Assembly: GCA_021521415.1 (NCBI GenBank)
Contig: JAIQDT010000192.1
Coordinates: 2,294,001-2,358,000, forward strand
DNA: 64,000 nt
Reading direction: 5' to 3'
From: Bidens hawaiensis
Taxonomy: Eukaryota; Streptophyta; Magnoliopsida; Asterales; Asteraceae
Under the pieces are notes generated by a model. The model was not told the origin of the DNA and did no database searches. It saw nothing but the letters and a program-made list of their open reading frames with translations. A program made the translations under genes and the position numbers. Numbering within the stretch: position 1 is the first letter of the stretch; each line of letters opens with the position of its first letter. Positions 55,048 through 64,000 of the stretch are shown here, piece after piece.

Positions 55048-56745
55048 ATGAAGGCACTTAATCCCAAGTTCTTCGATCTATTTCTAACCCAACAAAATAT
55101 CATTGTCAAACACCCTCCATCTCTCCCTGTATTTAAAGGAGAGGGCTATGATTATTGGAGTTGGAGCATCATGATGAAGACTATCTTACCTTCCCGTGAT
55201 CTACGGGAACTAGTTGATGAAAGGGTAAATGAAAAAGAAACTGATTTGTCTCAACTCAAGACAACTAGAAAAGAGATGCTCATGCTATGACCCTCATTCA
55301 ACAGGCTGTACATGATCACTTTTTGTTAGGATTGCAGCAACAAACTCAGCAAAAGAAAGTTGTGATAACCAAGTTAAAGAAATAAAGCTTCAGGGACCGA
55401 TGAGAGATTTTGAGAATCTCTCGATGCATGAAGGTGAACAGGTAGGAGATTACTTGTCATGAGTTATGGAAATTGTTAGCCAAAAAAACATTCTTATGGT
55501 GAAGAAGTCCCTGAATAGACAATTGTGGAGAAAATCCTTCAATGCCTTACCTCCAAATTTGATTATACTGTACCATCCATGGAGAGTATCCTTCGATCCG
55601 TCAAAAATGTTACCAATGAAACTAATGGGTTCCCTTCAGTCTCACGAAGAAAGAATGAATATCAGATTCGCTGAAATATCAGAATGATGAAAACCCCCTT
55701 CAAGTACAAGAAAGCAATCGATCTCCATCTGAAAAGAATATGAGAGGTCGTGGACGTGGGTCTTATAGAGGCTGTGGTAGGGGGCGCGGAGTTGATCATC
55801 GACATATTCCTCAATGTCACATTTGTAAGAAGTATGGACATGTTGTCAAGGATTGCTGGTACAATGATGAGCCACATGTAAATGTGGCTGCCGAACTCGC
55901 TGCTGAGCAAGGAGAGAATACAGAAGAGTGGCGCCTGTTTATGACTTACATTAGTCATGATGGTGACTTAATTAGTCTTATGGTTGAGTCATCTACACAA
56001 AAAGTCACCAACAACTAGCGGTTCATATATTCGGGTTGCTCGAATCATATGGCCAGGTCCGTGATGAAGAATGATTCAAAGTTAGTTGAAGATCTCTCCT
56101 TCTCATGCATACGTGGGCCACTAGTTATTTTCCTATTTTCTTGTTTTATTTGAATAATGGGGTAACAATTAGTTTGTTAGCTGTGACCTATTCTTATGTT
56201 TGTTTTTTCAGTTTTTCTCGTACCTTCTTTGAGTATTTAAATAAGGCTCCTGTACCATGTACTGTATGCACAAAATATATGAAAGTAAAGAGTTCTTCAT
56301 ATTCTTGTTGTTTTATGGTCTTACTCTTGTTCTCTTGATTCTCTTTACTTTTAATATAGTTATGTTACCAACAGTCCGGGAGCAGCTTCACAACTCAATA
56401 TGAATCTTTTAAACTTGAAGTTCAACTGGGAGATAAGAAGAAACTGGCTGTAGAAAGCAAAGGTACGGTTCAAATTAAAACTGGCATCAACAATTATAAA
56501 ATCTTAGATGATGTGTATTTCGCTCCTAAGTTGGAGTACAATCTCCTAAGTGTTGGCCAACTCATGAAGAAGGGTTATACTTTACACTTCGAGGATGGGA
56601 AGTGCATTATCAGAAGCAAAGGGGTGGATATTATGAATATTCTTGTCTCAAGAAATAACATGTTTGTATTGGATGTTACCAAGGCTGAAGCATGTTCTCA
56701 TTTACCAAATAGTCCTTCACAGTTGTGGCATCGGAGGTATGGTTG
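55048..56745 (+). pseudogene. Copia gag-protease fragment, truncated
   Basis: Gag: LPVFKGEGYDYWSWSIMMKT and DLRELVDERV (55048-55290), then in shifted frames IQQAVHDHF, SLQSHEERMN, a Gly/Arg stretch, and CCHC knuckle CHICKKYGHVVKDC (about 55816-55857). The protease motif near 56028 reads YSGCSNHMARS where the family has DSGCSNHM, so the catalytic Asp is lost. About 290 bp of unrelated AT-rich text (about 56096-56390) interrupts it. It then resumes with KLEVQLGDKKKLAVESKGTV, LEYNLLSVGQLMKKGY and SQLWHRRYG, and ends. No integrase, RT or LTRs are linked to it. Confidence 0.85.
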
Positions 56746-57584
56746 GTGTGCATGCAGTGTATATATAAATATTTGATTACATTTCACACGAAATCGGGTT
56801 TTAAAAATGAGTTTTCACCTAAATATTACAAAACACACACAAATGACAAGTGCACCAATTGTATATGTAATATAGTCGCGGTAAGAACCGAGTATCAATT
56901 AGTGGACACGTAAATTTCAATACTAAATCTTTGTAAATAAAATAACCGTGAGAAACGATTTTTAAAAGTTTTTGTTTATTTAAAAGTAACATTTTAAGGC
57001 AACTTATAACAATTAATTAAACCAAGTAAAAATGATAATTATAATATTCAAGATTTAAAAGCTATCACCATAACTTTAGAATTCACTTGACTTATAATGA
57101 TGGTAAACTTAAATATATGATAAATTCACTATTTTAATTTTGAAAAAGAGTAGTTTCTAGTTATAGATAACCATTCCCTTGATTTTTTTTGAAAAACTAG
57201 TATGAATTATACAATCACCTCAAATCATAATTGTAATTGAACTTTAATGTTGGAATTTCAATATATAAATTATCATTCAATTATGAACTACGTACATATG
57301 TAACAAGCGGTTGGAAAGATTACATGAAAAACATCTAATCTATTAGGGCCCAAATTTTATAGTCGGATCCGTGGTCAACTCAGGATCCTGGATCAGCTCA
57401 GGATCCTAAATATGCTCGGGATCCCAAATATGTTCAGGATTCTCAGATAAGTTTAGTATCCTGAGTATTAATGCTAATAAATAGATATTTCTCTCTTGGT
57501 GTTGATTTATAATTGCAGATATTAATTGCTGATTTAGTCCATGCCAAATACACGGTTGGTGGTTACATAAAACATGTGGAATGA
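56746..57584. other. Intergenic repeat-like sequence, no gene
   Basis: AT-rich. At about 56848 the phrase GACAAGTGCACCAATTG...TAGTCGCGGTAAGAACCGAGTATC resembles the plant repeat phrase near 2240. A GGATCCT/CAGGATCC cluster lies at 57365-57470. Confidence 0.35.
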
Positions 57585-58120
57585 TGTTAGTACACGGTTT
57601 TGCGTCTCGAGTCTTTGTATTTATCGTTAATGTAATTTTCGTTTTATATATGTAATAAATTATTAAAGTATTTAAGTTAGTTCGTTAAATGTAATGTCTA
57701 GTTCGCTAAGGTTGTTTAGCGAACTAAGACTTAAGTTATTATCCCTCCTGATTCGTTAAGGATGTTTAACGAATCAGGGGGTGATTCATTAAGCTATTGT
57801 CTATTTAATGTATGTAACGAATTGGAGGTTAGTTCGTTAGGGGATGTTAACGAACTAACTCCATCGTCTATTTATAGTGAACACTGTTCAGTCTTTAGTG
57901 TAAGTTTTTGAGAGTTAATTAACGAACCTCTATCTAAATCTCTCTTGATCTTCATCTTAATATTATACATACATACACATACTACTACTGATAATCTATC
58001 TATATATATATATAACATACAATCAAACGTAACTATGAGCTAGATCCGTATTTAGGATTAATCGTATTCATATAGATCTGAGATCTGTTTATAGTTTAAG
58101 GATTGATCCAGGTTCAAACA
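57585..58120 (+). repeat. Probable 5' LTR of a copia element, about 536 bp
   Basis: Candidate start TGTTAGTACACG and end GGTTCAAACA, directly followed by a primer-binding site. The right border is secure; the left border is inferred from the TGTTAG start. It contains an array of hairpins built on TTCGYTAA (57699-57859). No 3' LTR is in the window because a Tat element truncates the copy. Confidence 0.6.
57699..57859 (+). repeat. Array of three hairpins with covarying stems
   Basis: H1 arms 57699-57709 and 57716-57726 (TAGTTCGCTAA), loop 6. H2 arms 57747-57759 and 57766-57778 (CCTGATTCGTTAA), loop GGATGT. H3 arms 57828-57839 and 57848-57859 (GTTAGTTCGTTA), loop 8. A degenerate fourth pair lies at 57784-57822. 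Where stems differ (GTTCGC versus ATTCGT) both arms differ together. Confidence 0.85.
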
Positions 58121-58122
58121 AG

Positions 58123-58134
58123 TGGTATCAGACC
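58123..58134 (+). other. Primer-binding site of the copia element
   Basis: TGGTATCAGACC, two bases after the LTR, close to the initiator Met tRNA type TGGTATCAGAGCC. Confidence 0.8.
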
Positions 58135-58640
58135 TTTCGGTGCTCTTGTTTACGATTGAATTGACTGATTATAGATATTATTAAGTTTATAATTGTTGAT
58201 TTTGGTATAAGTTTGATTACGGTTTGAATTTGATTCAATTTGAGCTTGATTTGGATTGATTATGGCTAAATTGGATTGAATATGAGATTGCTAAGGTATT
58301 GGTAAGGTTAATGTTAGTTGTGATTGACTGGAAACGAAGTTTGGATTGAGTATTGGATCGAAATTGGTTTGGTTCTGTTTTGGCCGTAAACAGGGGTTTG
58401 GTTTTGATCAAATTGTTTACGAATTAAGTGTTAATTGGTTTTCTGGTTGACGTGAATGGATTCGCGTGGTGTTTTCGAGTGTTGTGATCGGTTATTTGTG
58501 CGATTTGGTTGAGATTAGAGTTTGTATTACAAATTTACTTTTCTGGGTTTCTGGGTTTGTGTGTTCTTTATTTTCAAGAAATCTAGAAATCTTTTTTGAA
58601 GATTTGAATACATAGTTGGTTTGTTACAGGTTTTACTTAA

Positions 58641-59062
58641 TTCGTTAACACATTTACTCTGATTCGTTAACAGAATTAGCCAATTCGCTATGTGTTTTGA
58701 TTGATTCGTTATATCTTCTGATATGTGTAAACTGATTCGTGTGACACGTGTCTTGTCTTGGGATTTGTTTTATAACAACCGTTGCCACGTGTCATTCTGT
58801 GTCAGAGTTTTTTACAAACGGTTGTAACAAACTGATTCGCTATACGTTTATTCGTTAATCAACTGTAGCTTGTTCGTTATCTAATTCGCTAAGTATTTCT
58901 TAGTGATTCGTTACAGGAAACTTTCTAATTCGCTAAGCTTGCACTTCGTGATTTGCATAGTCAATTCGTTAGTTGACTAGTTCGTTGACCATCTAATTCG
59001 TTACTTAATCACACTTTACTTCGTTAAATTGTGATTCGCTAATAACTGTTCACAGTTCGTTA
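58641..59062 (+). repeat. TTCGYTA word cluster in the copia leader
   Basis: Fifteen exact copies of TTCGTTA or TTCGCTA on the plus strand (at 58641, 58663, 58684, 58705, 58836, 58851, 58873, 58885, 58907, 58929, 58965, 58997, 59020, 59035, 59056), plus several one-base variants. All are in one orientation and unevenly spaced. They usually follow GA, TA or CA plus ATTCG. It is not a simple tandem repeat. Confidence 0.9.
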
Positions 59063-59107
59063 ACCAACTTAAATTTTAAATCCTCAAAGTTTGAAATTCT
59101 TACAAAA

Positions 59108-60700
59108 ATGGCTGGTATGTATGCACTAGCTTCTCAAAAAATGTTGATGCAACAAATGCTACAACTAGACACCGAGATTGGTTCACATTCAAAATGTCCA
59201 TGTTTGATGAAATTTAGCGATTTTGCTAAATGGGAACCCTGTTTTCGTGCTCACTTGGGTTCTGTTCATCCTGATTGCTCTTATTGCCTAGATGAGGTAT
59301 ATATTGCACCAATGATTGGTGATGACACTATTGGTTTTACTCCCAAAGCTATTTCTCAATACTCACAAGAAGAGAAGAAAGCATTAGAGATCGAGATAAA
59401 GGCTTATTCTACTTTTACTATGGCTTTACCTGAAAATATATTTCACCAAGTGGGTAGTATAAAGAGATGTGCTTCTTTATTTCAACATCTTCGTATGCGA
59501 AGTATGGGAAATACAACTGATAGTAAGAAGGTGATGCTTAAGTTTCAATTTCGAAACTTTAATTTATTGAAGGGTGAAACAGTTGAAGAGATGATTACCA
59601 AATTTAATCATTTAACTGCTGAGATGGATAAGATGAAATTGGAAGTTACTGAGATGGATAAGATTGACACTATTAAGAGTGTACTACCAAGTTCTTATTC
59701 CACATTGTTAATGGTTCTGAAAGAAAATATCTATTTCTTGAATGAAGATTTGACTGCAATTGAATTCTTGCAAAAGATTGAAGCACGAGAATACGATCTT
59801 AAGTGTCAGAAATCTTCCAAGGAAAGTCAAGATCCAGCTTTCTATGGTGGAAGTATGCCTCTAAGTTCAACTATTTCTCCGATAATTGCTTTCCTTACCC
59901 AAGCTGCTAGTGAAAATGAATCAACTATCTTTAATGATCCAAGAGCATGTTTTTACAATGCTGGTAATTCTGGATCATCTGGTGGTTCTGGAAGTTCAAC
60001 TACTACTAATCCATTTGCTTTATCACCTAGTGTCAACATGAAGGAAGCTGAACAGAATTTTGCTTTTCTAACAGCCTTCATGTCTTCATATGAAAACTTG
60101 GTGAGTAGTAAGATAGCCACAAGTTATCTAACTGATGAGGATTATGATCAGATTGATCCAGATGATTTAGAGATTATGGATTTGAAGTGGAACATGGCTA
60201 TGATCGTCCGTAAGGTTAAAAGATTCATGCAAAGGACTGGTAAAGATCTTCCCGCCTTTAATAAGAAATTGGGATTTGACAAGTTAAAAGTGAAATGTTA
60301 TAATTGTCAAGTGTTCGGGCACTTTGCAAAGGAATGTGACAAACCGAAAAAGGAGTATACCGGTTCTCTTGGTCAACATCAAAATTCTTCTACACCACGA
60401 GGTAGTGATGCTGAAAAGAAACCATCTACTTCTGGGTCACAGGCAATGTTAGCTGATGGGAATGATTGGTCACAACGACTGTTGTGTAATGAAAGTCAAG
60501 CTAATTTGGCTATGTTTGGGCTAACAAAAGAATTCCAAGATGCAAGTGGAAGTGAAATGTCCTCTGACAATGATTCTGGATCTGATTCTGACGATTCTTG
60601 TGACAAGCCTCCAACGGTGTTTGCTTGCATGGCAAAGATCAATGAGGTTAGTCATTCTATCTCTGCTACTTCATCTATTAAGGTAACAAATGAGTTATAA
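59108..60700 (+). CDS. Copia-type Gag, intact 530-codon frame
   Basis: Start ATG at 59108, about 970 bp after the primer-binding site. The central UBN2-type gag domain reads FQHLRMRSMGNTTDSKKVML, then FNLLKGETVEEMITKFNHLT and KSVLPSSYSTLLMVL (residues about 115-215). A Gly/Ser linker comes at residues 297-312. The conserved stretch DPDDLEIMDLKWNMAMIVRK precedes the CCHC zinc knuckle CYNCQVFGHFAKEC (residues 397-410). An Asp/Ser-rich tail follows. Gag packages the element RNA in cytoplasmic particles. The frame ends at 60700, about 70 bp before a Tat LTR, and no protease follows, so pol has been lost. Being free of stops, it is younger or better kept than its neighbours. Confidence 0.88.
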   Translation: MAGMYALASQKMLMQQMLQLDTEIGSHSKCPCLMKFSDFAKWEPCFRAHLGSVHPDCSYCLDEVYIAPMIGDDTIGFTPKAISQYSQEEKKALEIEIKAYSTFTMALPENIFHQVGSIKRCASLFQHLRMRSMGNTTDSKKVMLKFQFRNFNLLKGETVEEMITKFNHLTAEMDKMKLEVTEMDKIDTIKSVLPSSYSTLLMVLKENIYFLNEDLTAIEFLQKIEAREYDLKCQKSSKESQDPAFYGGSMPLSSTISPIIAFLTQAASENESTIFNDPRACFYNAGNSGSSGGSGSSTTTNPFALSPSVNMKEAEQNFAFLTAFMSSYENLVSSKIATSYLTDEDYDQIDPDDLEIMDLKWNMAMIVRKVKRFMQRTGKDLPAFNKKLGFDKLKVKCYNCQVFGHFAKECDKPKKEYTGSLGQHQNSSTPRGSDAEKKPSTSGSQAMLADGNDWSQRLLCNESQANLAMFGLTKEFQDASGSEMSSDNDSGSDSDDSCDKPPTVFACMAKINEVSHSISATSSIKVTNEL

Positions 60701-60768
60701 CCGCTAGGATTAAGGGCCAAGTAATGGCTGGTCAAATATTGACTATTATGCTGAAATCTCGCACTTAT

Positions 60769-61262
60769 TGTTAATATTAGCACGTGTGGGACTGCATTTG
60801 ATGAGTAACTCCCAAAAGAATCGGTCAAATACGTGGGATGAACATTGATGAACGTGGATAGACTCAAAGAAGAGTGCCTCAGCGGCTATATTGGAAGACT
60901 CTTTCAATTCCGGGATATTCGGAGAATTAGTTAGGGATTTTCAGTATAAATTGGTTATTGTGATCAGTTAGAAAAACACATGTAACACACACACACTTCA
61001 CATTCATAGCGATTAGAACTCATTGTAACACTTAGTATTCGAGCAATTATCAGCTCCACCACTTGTAATCACCCTTTTTGTTATTAATAAAAGAGACGGT
61101 GATAGTTTTCACCGTACAGAGGTTTTTTGTGCTGGAGATCCTCACGATCAAGGGCTTTTTCCCTCAAAATCAAATCATTGTGTTCATTTTGTTCTTGATC
61201 AAGCACTCTATCTCACATATGAATTTGATCAAAAGTTACTTTGTTAATTTTTGATCGAAACA
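60769..61262 (+). repeat. Probable 5' LTR of a Tat/Ogre-type gypsy element
   Basis: Starts TGTTAATATTAGC (border inferred) and ends GATCGAAACA just before the primer-binding site. It contains an AATAAA signal at about 61086. Its partner LTR lies beyond the window. Confidence 0.6.
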
Positions 61263-61265
61263 ATT

Positions 61266-61283
61266 TGGCGCCCACCATGGGGC
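61266..61283 (+). other. Tat-type primer-binding site
   Basis: TGGCGCCCACCATGGGGC, four bases after the LTR. It matches the TGGCGCC-type priming site used by Tat/Ogre-lineage elements. Confidence 0.8.
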
Positions 61284-61342
61284 AAACGGTGCTTTGATCA
61301 TTATTAACCCTCAAAGTAAACCTTACTTTCAACATCCACAAC

Positions 61343-63450
61343 ATGTCTTCCCAACCGAAGAATGTTTCTTCTTCTGCCGCAGCTTCAGATTCCTCTGAAA
61401 GGCCTCCTATGCCTCCTCCTCCTGCTGGTGGTATCCCGAAGAAACCTGACAACACCCAGAAGAAACCTGCTACTCCCGTGTTCTCGGGATCGAGGCCGTC
61501 TCCCCAAGATCCCATCATGGTGTCCAACAAAGACCTTCTATCTCTGTATAGACGGTTACAGGAACTGATGGATCGCCAGAATAAGACCAACCAGATGCTT
61601 GTGAAGGAACTGGAAGATATGAGGAAGGCCAAAAAGCTGGTGGAAGAATTTACACCACTAATCCCGAGATCTCTGGATTTCACTCCTCCAGGATCTTCAG
61701 GATTGGTGCGTCCGGAGTCAGCCATGGCGTACAACCCTGGATCCTCATCATTCCAACAGTCTGGATCCTCAGGATTGTTCCATCAGGTGGGATCCTCAGG
61801 ATTGTCCCACCAGATGGGATCCTCAGGTCTTTATCAGCAGGCGTTATCCTCAGGATTGTCGCAGAAGGGAGGACTCTCAGGATCATTCCAACAGTCTGGA
61901 TCCTCTGGATTGTCCCACCAGACGAGATCCTTAGGTCTTTATCAGCAGGCGTTATCCTCAGGATTTCAGCAACAAGCAGGATTCTAAGGAGTGCCTCCAT
62001 CAGGGTCCTTCAATCCTCAGTAGCCATTTGCTCAGACTCAGCAGTTTGCAGGGTCCTCCAAGGTGCACCAGGGAGACTTCATCCCGATGCAGGCTAACAC
62101 TTCGGCCACCCCATTTGTCACTCCAGGAAACACTACGTTTGGGAATGCAAGCTACACCACCCAGACCACTCCTCAGAATATTAATCAGGGTAACACTTTC
62201 AATACAATTCCCTTTAATGCTAATCAAGGATTTTTGCAGGATGCAGGCATAAGTTCAAGTTTAGTCCGGGAATTACAAAAGCTCAAGGATGTGATATCAA
62301 ATGTTCCAGGTGTAATCCGTCCCGTAGCTGAAGTTCCCACTGATAGTCACAGAATATCCCGATTTGTACCATCAATCGATGACGTACAGATCCATAAACG
62401 GTTTCAAACCCCAAATATGAAGCTATATGATGGTTCGATAGACCCCGAGGAACACGTTGCACAGTATAGAGAATGCATGGAGATCAACCCAATCCCTATG
62501 GAAATCAAGGAAGCATGTCTTTGCAAGGGGTTTGGATCAACTTGACTGGAGCAGCCATGAAATTGCTACTGAGTATTCCTCCTAATACTATCACTTCCTT
62601 TTCTCATTTAATTAACTTGTTCAATAACCAGTTTTCTTGCAGTAGAACATTTGAGAAATTGACAGGTGATCTTTACAGGGTTACCCAGAATCCTAGGGAA
62701 TCCTTGAGAGATTTTATTACCAGGTTTAGTAAGGAGTCGCTGGAGATCCCAAATCTAAACCCGGCTTCGGCAGTGGAAGCTCTTAAGTTGGGGTTAGAAA
62801 AAGACTTCTCTTTCTATGATGATCTTATTATGACTCAATGCAGGTCATTAGATGAAGCAAGAAGCAGAGCCCTAAGGTTTATCAGGCTAGAAGACGATAA
62901 GAAAAACTTTAAAAAGATCGATATCCCAAAGTATGATCAGACGAACAGGAAGGCCGAATCCCCGGGAAAATCATATCGATCAAAGCCTTATTATAAGCCT
63001 GATAACCCCAGGATCAATTCAGTCAATGATGAAGAATATCCTAAGGTCTCTGAATATTGTTTTTCTGTTTATATTGGTGGATTAATGTGTGCCATGCAGG
63101 ATTTAGGTGAGAAAGCCAGGTGGCCAAAGAAGATGGAAAAACAAGGAGCCTGGAAAGATAAATCAAAGTGGTGTGACTTCCACGAAGACTTTGGGCACTT
63201 GACTGATGACTGCATTTCACTCAGAAGGGAGATCAGCTATCTTCTCAGCAAGGGCCACTTGAAAGAGCTACTTGGCAGGAAAAAGGGAAGAAAGCAAAAT
63301 CCTGAAATGCCGACTCCTCCACCAACGGATGAAAAAACAATCCTGTTCATATCCGGAGGATCAGACATCTGTGGAACCTTTTATTCTGTTGCAAAAAGAA
63401 ATGCTGACCAAAGAAAGTTAGAAGTGGTTGACAGACCAACAAAGACATAG
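61343..63450 (+). pseudogene. Tat-lineage gypsy Gag, with two stops and a frameshift
   Basis: Frame MSSQPKNVSSSAAASDSSER starts 80 bp after the LTR. A Gln/Ser/Gly repeat region (61735-61985, units like GSSGLSHQ and SGLYQQAL) follows a coiled segment. TAA at 61985-61987 and TAG at about 62021 interrupt the frame, which then continues from 62024. The core gag domain is at 62380-62920: FQTPNMKLYDGSIDPEEHVA, a frameshift near 62540, LTGAAMKLLLSIPPNTITSF, YRVTQNPRESLRDFITRFS and EALKLGLEKDF. The zinc-binding region WCDFHEDFGHLTDDCISLRR (about 63168) is the CxxH...HxxxxC form of the Tat group. Frame stops at 63450. Confidence 0.85.
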
Positions 63451-64000
63451 AGTCAACATTCAGGATCCTCATCATGATAGTTTGGTAATAACATTATATG
63501 TGGCTAACCATTATATGCGCAGGATTCTCATAGATGGTGGAATCTCTGTCAACATTATTCAACTAGATGTACTGAAGAAGATGAATATTCCTGATATCCC
63601 CAGTTCCTCAGTATTGGTTGGATTCAATGGAGAAACTAAGAATACTATTGGGGATATCAAGCTCCTAGTATATGTCGAAGGGGTAAATAAAATGCAAAAA
63701 TTTTGTGTTATTGACTGTTTGTCTTGTTGCAATATTATATTAGGCAGGCCCTGGATACACGACATGGAAGCAGTCCCCTCCACTTATCACCAATGTGTGA
63801 AACTCCCAAGTCGATGGGGAGTTATCAAAATCATCAGCGATCAACAAGATGCAAAGAATTGCGACATCTCTTATATGAAGTGCACTGCCAAATCCCAGCT
63901 GAACTTCCCTAATCATTTTGGCCTTCAAGAGTCTTTCTACTTCTTCTTGAATGATTATGTTTCTTTCAGGTGCAAACTTTCTTCTCTTTTGATGGATTTT
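63451..64000 (+). pseudogene. Tat-lineage protease start, runs off the window
   Basis: In shifted frame the text reads SLVITLYVANHYMRRILIDG, then GISVNIIQLDVLKKM, FCVIDCLSCCNIILGRPWIH and STYHQCVKLPS. This is the aspartic protease region of Ty3/gypsy Pol. The catalytic site reads IDGGIS where DxGSS is usual. RT and integrase lie outside the window. Confidence 0.8.

Noticed and set aside
61213..61734. 173-codon minus-strand frame
   Set aside because: It lies antisense to the Tat gag frame, which has clear family motifs; it is a complementary-strand artefact.

Overview
This is nuclear DNA from a plant, most likely a eudicot. It is AT-rich and dominated by LTR retrotransposons, LINEs, SINEs and MITEs, with a few intron-bearing genes of plant-specific families. 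Placement in the asterids or Asteraceae is only a weak guess from the style of the repeats.

Layout. 0-2 kb: decayed exon remnants of an FKBP-type isomerase and a CDPK-related kinase. 3.8-18.8 kb: a degenerate Ty3/gypsy element (Tekay-like) with about 2.35 kb LTRs. A 5'-truncated RTE LINE interrupts its 5' LTR, and a complete Ty1/copia element (11754-16399, TSD GAAAC) sits just upstream of its polypurine tract. 20.5-26.5 kb: a LINE 3' fragment, then a 10-exon BRCT-domain gene that contains an AT-AC (U12-type) intron. 25.7-35.9 kb: small mobile elements: an RTE-tailed short retroposon, three members of a MITE family with TGTTCTTGAG ends, an L1-type 3' fragment, a hAT MITE with an 8-bp TSD, an LTR with primer-binding site on the minus strand, Helitron-like repeats, and a long-TIR MITE. 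36.4-38.0 kb: a 3-exon gene for a conserved plant protein of unknown function (minus). 38.2-40.3 kb: a second copy of the LINE seen at 20.5 kb (minus). 41.8-45.2 kb: a TFIIS-N/MED26-like gene with a frameshift and its partial duplicate, separated by a gypsy LTR fragment. 45.7 kb: a plastid 23S rRNA fragment. 48.9-49.9 kb: a second RTE-tailed retroposon with a perfect 20-bp TSD, and a tRNA-type SINE. 50.4-53.2 kb: a PBS1-like receptor-like cytoplasmic kinase gene (minus), intact except for a 2-bp deletion. 54.0-56.7 kb: a Harbinger-type Myb-like fragment, an inverted copy of a kinase exon, and a broken copia gag. 57.6-60.7 kb: a copia LTR, leader and intact gag, in which the word TTCGYTA recurs as hairpins and as a dense cluster. 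60.8 kb to the end: the start of a Tat/Ogre-type gypsy element that runs off the window.

Host genes that look intact are few: the BRCT gene and the unknown conserved gene. The kinase and both MED26-like copies carry small lesions. The most interesting signals are the hairpin/TTCGYTA system in the copia LTR and leader, the shared 3' tail that links a short retroposon to the RTE LINE, and the minor-spliceosome intron. All positions come from reading the sequence by eye. Family names come from motif recognition, without any database search.
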